64,000 bases of DNA, taken from NCBI RefSeq assembly GCF_007859305.1, contig NZ_VOHE01000002.1:248001-312000 (forward strand), given 5' to 3'. Each line of letters begins with the position of its first letter. Positions within the stretch are counted from its first letter, which is position 1. The position numbers and the translations under genes were made by a program. Positions 1 to 9,108 of the stretch are shown here, one piece after another. The notes under the pieces were generated by a model. The model was not told where the DNA came from. It worked only from the letters and a program-made list of their open reading frames with translations, and did no database searches. This DNA comes from Luteimonas wenzhouensis. Its GTDB lineage: Bacteria; Pseudomonadota; Gammaproteobacteria; Xanthomonadales; Xanthomonadaceae.

Positions 1-669
1 CTGGTCGACCACGGTCACCGTGAACGGCACCCAGATCCGGTGCACGTCCTGGTCGATGTACGAGCCGTCGGTGGAGGCGAAGTACTTCTGCTCGTTGACC
101 AGGAACATGCGCGAGTTGACGAAGCTCGCGCCCGCCTCCATCGCCGCGGCGTTGACCGACAGCAGCAGTTCGAGCTTGTCGCGGATCGGCACTTCCATGC
201 CGTTCCTGGCGATCGGCGTGCGCCAGGACACCTCGCCGTGGGCCGGCGCCGGCGCCAGCCGCACCGGTTCGGCCTGCACCCTGGCATTGGCCCGGGCGAT
301 CGCGACCGCCTGGCGCGCGGCCCGCGCCACCGCGTCCACGTCGAGGCGATTGGTGGCGGCGAACCCCCATGCACCGCCGGCGACCACGCGCACGCCCGCG
401 CCCACCGACTCCTCGTTGGCCACGTTCTCCACCCGCGCCTCGCGGGTGAGCAGGGACTGGCGCAGGTAGCGGCCGATGCGGATGTCGCAGTAGCTGGCGC
501 CGGCGTCGGTGGCGGCCTGCAGGGCGGCATCGGCCAGCCGGCGCTTGATCGCACCATCGATGCGCTCGAGCAGCCGCTCGGCCGCGATCGCCCGCCCGTA
601 CGCCAGCGGCGGCAGCAACGCCGCGCCGGCGGCCAGTCCACCCAGGGCCAGGAATCCACGTCGCTGCAT
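1..669 (-). CDS. TldD/PmbA family metallopeptidase-like protein, exported, C-terminus cut by window edge
   Basis: The reading frame opens with ATG at 669 and runs without a stop to base 1, giving 223 residues of an unfinished protein. Residues 1-25 form a Tat-type leader (QRRGFLAL, then a Gly/Ala/Leu stretch). The mature part reads as the N-terminal domain of the TldD/PmbA family: an ASYCDIRIG strand, ENVANEESVGAGVRVV, then a segment on self-assembly around RARNGMEVP-like residues. Family members are metalloproteases that process small modified peptides; exported, Tat-marked versions in this bacterial family are not well characterised. The metal-binding HExxxH-type motif would lie beyond the window, so whether this is a TldD-like catalytic or a PmbA-like non-catalytic subunit cannot be decided. 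It is transcribed divergently from the next gene. Confidence 0.8.
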   Translation of the reverse strand, partial: MQRRGFLALGGLAAGAALLPPLAYGRAIAAERLLERIDGAIKRRLADAALQAATDAGASYCDIRIGRYLRQSLLTREARVENVANEESVGAGVRVVAGGAWGFAATNRLDVDAVARAARQAVAIARANARVQAEPVRLAPAPAHGEVSWRTPIARNGMEVPIRDKLELLLSVNAAAMEAGASFVNSRMFLVNEQKYFASTDGSYIDQDVHRIWVPFTVTVVDQ

Positions 670-880
670 CGCCTTGCTCCCAACGTCGTCGTACCCGGCC
701 AGCATAGTCCTGCCCGGCGCACGGGCGGACATGACTTCCGGCAGGTGCCTGGCGTGCAGGCCGGCGGGATGGTCGCCCCCGGGCCACGCGCGTGGCATCC
801 TGCCCGCCGGACCGGAGCGGCGCCATCGCCATGCGAATCCTCGCACAAGGCCACCTGCGGCGGTTCGGGAACCCGGACCG

Positions 881-1726
881 ATGGACGGCCTGACCCTCGC
901 CCCGGCGGACGCCGGCGTACCGGCGGTGGACGGCATCCGCGTCGGCATCGGCGGCTGGGTGTTCCCGCCCTGGCGCGGGCGCTTCTACCCGAAGGGCCTC
1001 GTGCAGCGGCGCGAACTCGAGTACGCCAGCCGCCAGCTGTCGGCGATCGAGATCAACGGCACCTGTTACGGCACGCAGACGCCGGCGGTGTACGCCGGCT
1101 GGCGCGAGCAGACTCCGCCCGGCTTCGTGTTCACCGCCAAAGCCCCCAAGCGCATCACCCAGGCGCGCGCGCTCGAGCGCACCGGGCCGCAGGTGGAGGA
1201 CTTCGTCGGCGGGATCGCGGCGCTGGAAGACCGGCTCGGCGCGCTCGTCTGGCAGTTCGACGCCGGCACCCGCATCGACCGCGACGCCTTCGCGGCCTTC
1301 CTCGGACTGCTGCCGCGCGAGGCCGGCGGGCGGCCGCTGCGGCACGTACTGGACGTGCGCGACCGCGGCTTCGTCGATGCCGGCTTCGTCGAACTGGCGC
1401 GCCGTCACGGCATGGCCACGGTGTACACCGACTCGGACGAGCACCCCAACGTCGCCGACCCCACCGCCGACTTCGTCTATGCGCGGCTGATGCGCTCGCG
1501 CGCGCACGTGGCCAGCGGCTATCCGGCGGACGAGCTCGCGGCCTGGGCCGCGCGTGCGCGCACCTGGGCGCGGGGCGGGACGCCCGGCGACCTGCCGCTG
1601 CTCGCCCCACCCGCGGCCGGGGCGGCGCGGCGCGACGTGTTCGTTTTCTTCATCAGCGCAGCCAAGGAACGCAATCCCGCGGCCGCGGTCGGGCTGCTGC
1701 GCCTGCTCGGCGCGCGCCCGGGGTGA
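881..1726 (+). CDS. DUF72 domain-containing protein
   Basis: 281 residues. The DUF72 fold (TIM-barrel-like, YecE family) is recognisable from VRVGIGGW-type opening at about residue 20, the FYPKGL element, the SAIEINGTCYG strand, the FTAKAPKRITQ strand and the late VFFISAAKERNP strand. Biochemical function of the family is not established. ATG 881 is chosen because the conserved domain begins shortly after it; the frame is open further upstream but that stretch has no family-like sequence. It is followed after 95 bases by the aldo/keto reductase on the same strand. Confidence 0.85.
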   Translation: MDGLTLAPADAGVPAVDGIRVGIGGWVFPPWRGRFYPKGLVQRRELEYASRQLSAIEINGTCYGTQTPAVYAGWREQTPPGFVFTAKAPKRITQARALERTGPQVEDFVGGIAALEDRLGALVWQFDAGTRIDRDAFAAFLGLLPREAGGRPLRHVLDVRDRGFVDAGFVELARRHGMATVYTDSDEHPNVADPTADFVYARLMRSRAHVASGYPADELAAWAARARTWARGGTPGDLPLLAPPAAGAARRDVFVFFISAAKERNPAAAVGLLRLLGARPG

Positions 1727-1821
1727 CGCAGGGGCGCCGCCACTGGATTCGCGCCCCGGCTTGTGCCTACCCTGCGCCGCGTCGATGCGCCGTCCAGCCC
1801 ATGCCCCCCTGGAGTCCCGCC

Positions 1822-2805
1822 ATGACCAGCCGCCGCCGATTCATCGCCTCCGTCAGCCTGGCCGCCACCGGCGTCGCCCTCGCCCCGCTCGCCGCCTGCA
1901 GCCAGGACCGCGCCGATCCCCTGCCCGGCCGGCCGCGCGAGAAGCCCGTCGGCGCCATCGCCGGCATCGCGCCGCTCGCGGGCGAACTCGTCATGCGCAC
2001 CATCCCGGCCAGCGGCGAATCGATCCCGGCGATCGGCGTCGGCACCTCGGGCAGCTACGAGGTGCCGCTGGACTCGCCCGACTTCGACGCCCTGCGCGAG
2101 GTGGCGAGGATCTTCTTCGAGGGCGGCGGACGCCTGCTCGACACCTCGCCCAACTACAGCAACGCCGAGGACGTGGTCGGGGCCCTGCTCGAGCAGGGCG
2201 GCTGGCGCGAGCGCTGCTTCCTGGCCACCAAGCTCGCCGCCGACAGCCGCGAGGCGCTGGAGGCGCAGTGGGCCGCGTCGCTGCGGCGCCTGCGCACCGA
2301 CCACGTGGAACTGCTGCAGGTGCACAACCTGCGCAACATGGCCGAGGCCATGCCCTACGCGCGCGAGCTCAAGGACGCCGGCAAGGTGAAGTACGTGGGC
2401 ATCACCCACTACCTGGAGAGCGGCCACGCCGAGACCGCGCGCCTGATGCGCGCGGAAAAGCCGGACTTCGTCCAGATCAACTATTCGGTCAACGCGCCGC
2501 AGGCCGCGCGCACGATCTTCCCGCTGGCGCAGGAGCTGGGCATCGCGGTGATCGTCAACCGCGCCTTCGACGACGGCCGCCTGTTCGCCGCGGTGCGCGA
2601 CCGCGAGCTGCCCGGCTGGGCGGCCGACGTCGGCGTGACGTCGTGGGCGCAGATGTTCCTGAAGTTCGCGATCAGCCACCCCGCGGTGACCGCGGTGATC
2701 CCCGCCACCGGCAAGCCCGAACGCCAGGCCGACAACCTGCGCGGCGGGACCGGGCCGCTGCTCGACGACGCGCAGCAGGCCGAACTGGTCGCGATGTTCG
2801 CCTGA
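1822..2805 (+). CDS. Aldo/keto reductase with Tat-type lipoprotein leader
   Basis: 327 residues. The leader has a twin-arginine motif (SRRRFIAS) followed by a hydrophobic segment and a lipobox (LAAC) with cysteine near residue 26, so the mature enzyme should be a Tat-exported lipoprotein. The body is an aldo/keto reductase barrel: LLDTSPNYSNAE carries the catalytic Asp and Tyr, FLATKLA the Lys, LLQVHNLRN the His. The family reduces carbonyls with NAD(P)H; the substrate here is unknown. GGAG ends 7 bases before ATG 1822, which decides the start over an in-frame ATG at 1801. The transporter gene begins 3 bases after the stop, suggesting co-transcription. Confidence 0.88.
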   Translation: MTSRRRFIASVSLAATGVALAPLAACSQDRADPLPGRPREKPVGAIAGIAPLAGELVMRTIPASGESIPAIGVGTSGSYEVPLDSPDFDALREVARIFFEGGGRLLDTSPNYSNAEDVVGALLEQGGWRERCFLATKLAADSREALEAQWAASLRRLRTDHVELLQVHNLRNMAEAMPYARELKDAGKVKYVGITHYLESGHAETARLMRAEKPDFVQINYSVNAPQAARTIFPLAQELGIAVIVNRAFDDGRLFAAVRDRELPGWAADVGVTSWAQMFLKFAISHPAVTAVIPATGKPERQADNLRGGTGPLLDDAQQAELVAMFA

Positions 2806-2808
2806 CCC

Positions 2809-4143
2809 ATGCGCGGGCGCCTCGCGGACCTGTTCAACCTCCGGCACGGCGAACTGGCGCCGGTGCTGGTCGCCGCCGCGTTCTTCTTCTGCATCCTCAC
2901 CGCGCTGATGATGCTGCGCCCGGCGCGCGATGCGCTGGGCATGGAGCGCGGCATCGACAGCGTGCGCTGGCTGTTCATCGGCACCGCCGTGGTCACGCTC
3001 GCGGTCAACCCGCTGTTCGGCGGGCTGGTCGCGCGGCTGCGGCGGCTGCACTTCATCTCCGCCACCTACGCCTTCTTCGCCCTGAGCCTGGCCGGTTTCT
3101 GGGCGCTGCTGGTGTTCGCGCCCGGCGCGGTCGGGACGCGCAGCGGCCAGGTGTTCTACGTCTGGTTCAGCGTGTTCAACCTGTTCGTGACCATGGTGTT
3201 CTGGGCCCTGCTGGCCGACCGCTTCAGCAGCGACCAGGGGCGGCGCCTGTTCGCGCTGGTCGCGGTGGGCGGCACCCTGGGCGCGATCTTCGGCCCCTGG
3301 CTGGCCTCGCGCCTGGCCGAACCGCTGGGCACGCCGAGCCTGCTGCTGGTCGCGGCCGGATTCCTGCTGCTGGCGATCCTGCTGGCCTGGGTGCTCGTGC
3401 ACGTACGCAGCGACCGCGGGGCCTCCGCCGCCGCCGAAGCGGCGTCCGACATCGCCAGCGAGGAACGCCGCATCGGCGGCAGTGCGTGGGCGGGCCTGCG
3501 CGCGGTGTTCGCCTCGCCCTACCTGATGGGCATCGCCGGCTACGTGCTGGCGATGACCGTGGTGGCCACCTTCATCTACTTCACCCGGCTGCAGATGGTG
3601 GCCGCGGCCGAGAGCGACCTCGACGCGCGCACCGGCCTGCTCGGCAGCATCGACATGTGGACCCAGATCGCGGTGCTGGCGCTGCAGCTCACCCTCACCG
3701 GACAGATCATCCGCCGCTTCGGGCTGGCGGTGGCCCTGGCGGTGCTGCCGGTCGCCACCGCGCTGGGCTTCGTCGGCCTGGCGATCTACGGTTCGTTCGC
3801 GATGCTGGTCGTGCTCGAGGCGATGAACCGCGCCGTCCAGCGCGGACTGACCCGCCCCGCGCGCGAGGCGCTGTTCCCGGTGGTCAGCCGCGAGGAGAAG
3901 TACAAGGCCAAGGCCTTCATCGACACCTTCGTCTATCGCGCCGGCGACGTGGTCGGGGCGCAGGTCGAAGGCGCGCTCGGCCGGATCGGCCTGGCGCTGG
4001 GCGGGCTGGCGACCGTGGTAGTGCCGCTGGCCGTCGCCTGGGCGCTGCTCGGCCTCTGGCTCGGGCGGGCGCACGTGCACCGGGCGGCGACGCAGGCCGG
4101 ACCCGGCGCCCGCCCCCCTGCTGCTCAGGGACCGGCGGCGTAG
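2809..4143 (+). CDS. Npt1/Npt2-like nucleotide transporter family (MFS-type) membrane protein
   Basis: 444 residues with about twelve hydrophobic segments and no signal peptide. Typical family features are the start with FNLRHGEL, then FFFCILTALMMLRPARDALG in the first membrane span, and DRFSSDQGRRLFALVAVGG between spans 4 and 5. Relatives include the ATP/ADP exchangers of intracellular bacteria, but free-living bacteria carry homologues of unknown substrate, so nucleotide transport is a family inference only. It starts 3 bases after the aldo/keto reductase stop, and its 3' end overlaps the converging amidohydrolase gene by 19 bases. Confidence 0.8.
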   Translation: MRGRLADLFNLRHGELAPVLVAAAFFFCILTALMMLRPARDALGMERGIDSVRWLFIGTAVVTLAVNPLFGGLVARLRRLHFISATYAFFALSLAGFWALLVFAPGAVGTRSGQVFYVWFSVFNLFVTMVFWALLADRFSSDQGRRLFALVAVGGTLGAIFGPWLASRLAEPLGTPSLLLVAAGFLLLAILLAWVLVHVRSDRGASAAAEAASDIASEERRIGGSAWAGLRAVFASPYLMGIAGYVLAMTVVATFIYFTRLQMVAAAESDLDARTGLLGSIDMWTQIAVLALQLTLTGQIIRRFGLAVALAVLPVATALGFVGLAIYGSFAMLVVLEAMNRAVQRGLTRPAREALFPVVSREEKYKAKAFIDTFVYRAGDVVGAQVEGALGRIGLALGGLATVVVPLAVAWALLGLWLGRAHVHRAATQAGPGARPPAAQGPAA

Positions 4144-5384
4144 ACGACCTTGCCTGCGCGCAGCGTGTAGCGCACGTCCGCCAGCACCGCGACGTCCTCG
4201 GCCGGATCACCGCCCAGCACCACCAGGTCCGCATCCATGCCCGGGGCGAGGCGCCCCTTGCGCCCCGCCTGGCCGAAGCGCTGCGCGGGCGCGGTGGTCA
4301 GGCTGGCCAGCACCTGGCGCCAGTCGAGGCCGGATGCGTGCATCTGCCGGAGTTCGTCGCGGGTGTCGTACCAGTCGATGTAGCCCGAGTCGGTGCCGAA
4401 CAGGACCGTGCCTCCCGCGCGGGAGAACGCCTCGAGCTGCTGGCGGGAAACGGCCATCACGCGCTCGACGACCTCCGGCGTGCCACCCTCCTTCCGCACC
4501 TCGATCTCGATCAGCTTCAAGGTCGGGATGAGCGCGATGTCCTCGGCCAGCAGCCGCTGCACCAGGGCATCGTCCCACGGGCCCATGAGCGGCGCGGTAT
4601 GCGCAAACACGCTGGTGCCGGCGGCGATCGCGGCATCGACCCCCGCCTGGTTGCCCGGGTGCGCGAACAGCGGCTTGCCCGCCTCACGCGCGATATCGCC
4701 CACCGCCTTGCCGATGGCGTCGTCCATCGGCAACACGCCGAGCTCGCCGCCGACCATGGCACCGGCGAAGATCTTCAGCCCGTCCGCGCCTGCGGCCAGC
4801 TGCCGGCGCGCGCGCCCGGCGGCTTCCTCAGGCGTCGCCACTTCGGCCTGCTTGAGCGACCAGCCTCCCAGATCGGTGGGCAGGTAGGCAGGAACGCCGT
4901 CCATCGGGAAAAACGGCGTGCCAGTGGTGAGAATGGCCGGACCCGTGACGTCGCCATCCTCGATGCGCGCACGCAGCACGAATGCGCTGCCCGGGGGAGA
5001 CGCGATATCGAAGATCGTGGAAAAGCCCCAGCGCAGGTACCGGGTGAGCAGGGCTTCGGACAGGACGTCGCCCGGCTGGGTCGCGGACCGGTCGAGCGGC
5101 GGCGCAATCAGATGGACATGGCTGTTCCAGAAGCCCGCGACCACCGTTCCGCCACCGGCATCGAGCCGCTCCACGCCTTCGGGCACCGCGACTTCGGTCG
5201 AGTCGCCCACCGCTGTGATCCTGCCATCGCGCAGGAGGACCGTTCCCGAGGCGATCGGCTCGGCATCCGGCGCCGCCACGATCCGGGCATTGGTGATGGC
5301 AAGTTCCCTGGCCGTCGCCGGACACGTCATGGCGGCTACGCACAGCAGGCCCGCGACCAGCGCGGACGAACGGAACGACGGCAT
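4125..5384 (-). CDS. Secreted amidohydrolase family protein
   Basis: 419 residues. Residues 1-25 form a Sec signal peptide ending in ATA-R. The protein follows the metal-dependent amidohydrolase plan: a beta-sandwich strand with LRDGRITAVGD, the GFWNSHVHL metal-binding motif near residue 94, a central KIFAG strand carrying the likely metal-bridging lysine, HPGNQ and FAHTAPL for the later histidines, and GTDSGYIDW for the terminal aspartate. The C-terminal GRLAPGMDADLVVL is typical of the family. This resembles the imidazolonepropionase-like/Xaa-Pro type secreted amidohydrolases; substrate unknown. The 3' end overlaps the convergent transporter gene by 19 bases. Confidence 0.85.
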   Translation of the reverse strand: MPSFRSSALVAGLLCVAAMTCPATARELAITNARIVAAPDAEPIASGTVLLRDGRITAVGDSTEVAVPEGVERLDAGGGTVVAGFWNSHVHLIAPPLDRSATQPGDVLSEALLTRYLRWGFSTIFDIASPPGSAFVLRARIEDGDVTGPAILTTGTPFFPMDGVPAYLPTDLGGWSLKQAEVATPEEAAGRARRQLAAGADGLKIFAGAMVGGELGVLPMDDAIGKAVGDIAREAGKPLFAHPGNQAGVDAAIAAGTSVFAHTAPLMGPWDDALVQRLLAEDIALIPTLKLIEIEVRKEGGTPEVVERVMAVSRQQLEAFSRAGGTVLFGTDSGYIDWYDTRDELRQMHASGLDWRQVLASLTTAPAQRFGQAGRKGRLAPGMDADLVVLGGDPAEDVAVLADVRYTLRAGKVVYAAGP

Positions 5385-5548
5385 GGAACCCCTCCGCAGG
5401 ACGATGGATGCGGGGGCGGAGTGTACGACAGCTCCCTGCGGCCGGACATCGCCGCAGATTCGTTTCCCGTTCAACCAGGCGTGGCGATCGCGCGCACCGG
5501 GAACGACACCGGCGAAGCCTGGCGGCAACGCGGTGCGCATCGTGCGCG

Positions 5549-6445
5549 TTACCTGGCCCTCTGGCTGAAGGCCACGCTGCCCAGGATCAGCATGCCGGCC
5601 AGCGCCATGGTCCAGGTCAGCGGCTCGTCCAGCAGCCACCAGGCCCAGCCCACGCCGAACAGCGGGACCAGGTAGGTCACGGTGGACGCGCGACTGGCGC
5701 CGATGCGCGCGATCAGACGGTAGTACATGACGAACGCGATCCCGGTGCACAGCACGCCGAGCATCGCCGCCGACAGCCAGGCGGCCGCCGGCAGCGGCTG
5801 CACCGGCCAGGTCGCGATCGCCACCGGCAGGGTGAGCAGCGCGGCGCTGCCGAGGGTGGCCGAGGCCACCGCCGCCGGCGGCAGGCCGCCGAGGTGGCGG
5901 CGCACCAGGTTGATGCCCAGGCCGTACAGCAGCGAGGCCAGCGCACCGGCCGCAGCGGCGGCGCCGATGCTCATGCCGGCGGCCTTGCCGCTCGCCAGCA
6001 CCACCACGCCAACGAAGCCGACCACCAGCGCCAGCGCGCGCCGCGTGCCGATGCGTTCGCCGAAGAACAGGAAGCCGACCAGCGCGGTGAACAGCACCGT
6101 CATCGCGTTGGCGATGGCGCCGATCCCGGCCGGGGCGCGCTGCGCGGCCCAGGCGAACAGCAGGAACGGCAGCGCCGAGTTGATCGCGCCGATCAGCGCC
6201 AGCTTGGGCCACAGCCGCAGGGGGAACCGGGACCGGTCGCGCCACAGGAACGGCAGCAGCACCAGGCTGCCGAGCGCGAGCCGCACCTCGACCAGCGGCG
6301 CCGGGCCGAAGTCGTTGGCGGCCACGCGCATGAACAGGAAAGACGCGCCCCAGATCGCGCCCAGCACGCCCAGCTCCAGCGGGTCGAGCCAGCGGGCGGA
6401 CTCCTGGCTCCGTGATGGCGCCGCGGCGACGTTCGGACAGGACAT
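5549..6445 (-). CDS. EamA/DMT family transporter
   Basis: 298 residues with ten predicted hydrophobic segments in two EamA repeats (about residues 25-155 and 165-295). The first repeat opens with LGAIWGASFLFMRVA, a typical DMT signature; the second contains GVLCTGIAFVMYYRLIARIGA and VPLFGVGWAWWLLDEPLTW. Family members export metabolites or amino acids; no substrate can be assigned. The gene is divergent from the LysR regulator, with 103 bases between the two starts, so the regulator is a reasonable candidate to control it. Confidence 0.88.
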   Translation of the reverse strand: MSCPNVAAAPSRSQESARWLDPLELGVLGAIWGASFLFMRVAANDFGPAPLVEVRLALGSLVLLPFLWRDRSRFPLRLWPKLALIGAINSALPFLLFAWAAQRAPAGIGAIANAMTVLFTALVGFLFFGERIGTRRALALVVGFVGVVVLASGKAAGMSIGAAAAAGALASLLYGLGINLVRRHLGGLPPAAVASATLGSAALLTLPVAIATWPVQPLPAAAWLSAAMLGVLCTGIAFVMYYRLIARIGASRASTVTYLVPLFGVGWAWWLLDEPLTWTMALAGMLILGSVAFSQRAR

Positions 6446-6548
6446 CGGGCAAGCCTCGGTGGGGGGAGGTCAAGGGGATTGTGCCTGTCATCCCGGCGGC
6501 GACAAGCGCATACTTTCAGGCCAAGGCACAAACGGGATTTGTGGCTCG

Positions 6549-7433
6549 ATGGCGCTCCGCTCCGACTGGTTTCCCGCCCTGGCCGCGTTCGAATCCGCCG
6601 CGCGCCACCAGAACTTCGCCCATGCCGCCGAGGAGCTGCACCTGACCGCGAGCGCGGTCAGCCACCACGTGCGCAAGCTCGAGTCGCGACTGGGCGTGGC
6701 CCTGTTTACCCGGCACGCGCGCGGCGTGGCGCTCACCGCCGAGGGACGACGCCTGGCCGACGTCGCCAGCGCCGCGATCCACGACCTTGACGGCGCAATG
6801 CAGGAGCTGCGCAGCCGGCGCGAGGACGCACACACCGTGCGCCTGACCACCCTGCATTCGTTCGCCTACACCTGGCTGGTCCCGCGGCTGGGCGACTTCG
6901 CCGACGCGCACCCGGACATCCGGCTGCGGGTGGATACCGAGATCGCCCTGACCCGGTTCGACAACGTCGGCCCCGACCTCGGGATCCGCCACGGCCCGGG
7001 ACGCTGGCCGCGGCTGTCGGCGATCCACCTGATGGACGAGTCGCTGTTCCCGGTGGCGGCGCCCTCGATGCCCGGCCTCGATCGCGTGCGGACCGCCGCC
7101 GACGTGGCCAGCCTGCCGCTGGTGGCCGACCTCGGACACCAGGGGTGGCACGACTGGTTCCGTACCAACGAAGTCCACGGCGCGCGCTTCGACGAGCGGT
7201 TCGTGTTCAGCGACAGCACCGACATGCTGCGCGCGGCGGCGTTCGGCCTCGGCGCGGCGCTGGCGCGCGAGCGCATCGTCGCCCCGTGGCTGGCCAGCGG
7301 CCAGCTGCGGCGCCTGCCCGGCGACCCGATGCCCGGGCGCTACGCCTACCACGTGGTCTACCCGGCACACCGCCGGCCGCGCACGGCGGTGCGCCGGGTG
7401 ATCGACTGGCTGGTGGCGCAGGCGGCGGACTGA
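6549..7433 (+). CDS. LysR family transcriptional regulator, GcvA-like
   Basis: 294 residues. The winged helix-turn-helix occupies about residues 5-65 (FESAARHQNFAHAAEELHLT then SAVSHHVRKLESRLG), and a periplasmic-binding-protein-like effector domain follows from about 90. SAVSHHVRKLE and LFTRHARGVALT place it near the GcvA branch. It lies between two EamA transporter genes: one divergent (start at 6445), one downstream on the same strand (start at 7518). LysR proteins usually control a divergent neighbour, so the transporters are plausible targets; the effector is unknown. Confidence 0.88.
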   Translation: MALRSDWFPALAAFESAARHQNFAHAAEELHLTASAVSHHVRKLESRLGVALFTRHARGVALTAEGRRLADVASAAIHDLDGAMQELRSRREDAHTVRLTTLHSFAYTWLVPRLGDFADAHPDIRLRVDTEIALTRFDNVGPDLGIRHGPGRWPRLSAIHLMDESLFPVAAPSMPGLDRVRTAADVASLPLVADLGHQGWHDWFRTNEVHGARFDERFVFSDSTDMLRAAAFGLGAALARERIVAPWLASGQLRRLPGDPMPGRYAYHVVYPAHRRPRTAVRRVIDWLVAQAAD

Positions 7434-7517
7434 ACCGCCCTTCCTGCGCGCCGGACCGGTGACGCCCGCCGCGCAAGCAGGCATGCTGGCCGGCCCGCTG
7501 CAGGCACGGTTGCGCGC

Positions 7518-8459
7518 ATGACCCCCACCGCCAAGGCCCATTGGCAGATCCACCTGTGCGTGGCGCTGTGGGGGTTCACCGCCATCCTCGGCAAGCTGAT
7601 CAGCCTGCCGGCGCTGCCGCTGGTGTGGTGGCGCATGGCGCTGGTGGTCGCGGCCCTGCTGCTGGTGCCGCGGGTGTGGCGCGGCCTGCGCGCGATGCCG
7701 CCGCGGCTGCTCGCGGCCTATGCCGGCATCGGCGTGGTGGTGGCCCTGCACTGGTTGACCTTCTACGGCGCGATCAAGCTGGCCAACGCCTCGGTCGCGG
7801 CGACCTGCATGGCGTTCGCCACCGTGTTCACCGCACTGGTCGAACCGCGCCTGGCGCGGCGCCCGTTCTCGCGCCGCGAACTGGCGCTGGGAGTGCTGGT
7901 GCTGCCGGGCGCGGCAATGGTCGTGGGCGGCGTGTCGACCGACATGCACGCGGGGATCGCGGTGGGCGCGGTCTCGGCGTTGCTGGTGGCGGTGTTCGGA
8001 TCGCTCAACAAGCGGCTGGTGGACCGGGCCGACCCGCTCACCGTAACCGCGATCGAGCTCGGCGCCGGCGCCCTCGCCTTGGCCGCCCTCGCCCCCCTGA
8101 TGCCACTGCTGTTCCCGGCCTTCGCCGGCCCGCTGCTGGTCGCGCCCGCACCTGCCGACGCGGCCTGGCTGCTGCTGCTGGCCGGCGCCTGCACGCTGTT
8201 CCCGTTCGCGCTGTCGCTGGTGGCGCTGCGCCACATGAGCGCGTTCTCGGCGCAGATGGCGCTGAACCTCGAGCCGGTGTACGCGATCGTGCTGGCCGCT
8301 GTGCTGCTGTCGGAGCAGCGGGAACTCACGCCGATGTTCTACGCCGGCGTCGCGATCCTGCTGGCGGTGGTGTTCGCCCATCCGTTGCTGCACCGGCAGC
8401 GCAGGATCGACCATCCCGAGGTGCTCGGGACGTCGGAGGCCAAAGGCATCGCGGAATAG
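7518..8459 (+). CDS. EamA/DMT family transporter
   Basis: 313 residues with ten hydrophobic spans in two EamA repeats. It opens with HLCVALWGFTAILGKLISL and has WWRMALVVAALLL in span 2. The second half ends with MALNLEPVYAIVLAAVLL, a common DMT motif, and a charged C-terminal tail. It is a different subfamily from the divergent EamA gene at 5549-6445; sequence similarity between them is low by eye. Probably drug/metabolite export across the inner membrane; substrate unknown. It sits 84 bases downstream of the LysR gene. Confidence 0.88.
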   Translation: MTPTAKAHWQIHLCVALWGFTAILGKLISLPALPLVWWRMALVVAALLLVPRVWRGLRAMPPRLLAAYAGIGVVVALHWLTFYGAIKLANASVAATCMAFATVFTALVEPRLARRPFSRRELALGVLVLPGAAMVVGGVSTDMHAGIAVGAVSALLVAVFGSLNKRLVDRADPLTVTAIELGAGALALAALAPLMPLLFPAFAGPLLVAPAPADAAWLLLLAGACTLFPFALSLVALRHMSAFSAQMALNLEPVYAIVLAAVLLSEQRELTPMFYAGVAILLAVVFAHPLLHRQRRIDHPEVLGTSEAKGIAE

Positions 8460-8520
8460 CCGGGCGGGGCCGCGCGGCCGGTGCGTGTGACAATTTCCCC
8501 GCCGCCGCGAACCATCGGAC

Positions 8521-9108
8521 ATGGACCGTTCGTTCGCCCCTTCCCGCCCCGCGCCGGACCATGCCGCCATGGCCCATGACGACCACGCCGCGTTCGACGC
8601 GCTGCTGCAGCGCCACCGCGGCATCGTGCTCAAGGTGGCCGGCGCCTACGCGCGCGGCGCCGAGGACCGCGCCGACCTGGCCCAGGAGATCGCGATCCAG
8701 CTCTGGCGCGCCTGGCCGGACTACGATCCGGCGCGCAGCGTCACCACCTGGATGTACCGGATCGCGCTCAACACCGCGATCTCGCACCTGCGGCGCGAGG
8801 GCCGGCACCGCCGGCACTCGGTGCCGCTGGAGGACGGCCTGCACGAACTGCCCGACGAACGCGGCTGCGACCACGAGGTGCTCGGGCAGGTGCGGATGCT
8901 GCAACGCTTCATCGCCGCGCTGCCGCCGCTCGACCGCGCCCTGCTGGTGCTCTATCTGGAGGAGCACAGCAGCCGTGAGATCGCCGAGGTCCTGGGCCTG
9001 GGCGAAAGCAACGTCACCACGCGGATCAGCCGCCTCAAGCAGCGCATCCGCGAGTACGCCGCCCCGTCCACCCCGCCCACGACAGGAGCACGCCATGGAA
9101 CCCGATGA
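8521..9108 (+). CDS. ECF-type RNA polymerase sigma-70 family factor
   Basis: 195 residues. Sigma region 2 spans about residues 20-90 (DLAQEIAIQLWRAWPDYDP, then TTWMYRIALNTAISHLRRE) and region 4 spans about 120-175 (LPPLDRALLVLYLEEHSSREIAEVLGL, then VTTRISRLKQRI). A second in-frame ATG at 8569 (MAHDDHAAF) is an equally possible start and fits the usual ECF length better. The 3' end overlaps the following membrane-protein gene by 14 bases, so the two are translationally coupled. That partner probably takes the place of an anti-sigma factor, though it shows no zinc-binding anti-sigma motif. Confidence 0.85.
   Translation: MDRSFAPSRPAPDHAAMAHDDHAAFDALLQRHRGIVLKVAGAYARGAEDRADLAQEIAIQLWRAWPDYDPARSVTTWMYRIALNTAISHLRREGRHRRHSVPLEDGLHELPDERGCDHEVLGQVRMLQRFIAALPPLDRALLVLYLEEHSSREIAEVLGLGESNVTTRISRLKQRIREYAAPSTPPTTGARHGTR

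Noticed and set aside
15-2805. Long open frames antisense or out of frame across the first genes
   Set aside because: Very high GC removes stop codons from all frames; these translations are Arg/Ala/Pro/Gly-rich with no motifs, while the accepted frames carry family signatures. The same applies to similar long frames all along the window.
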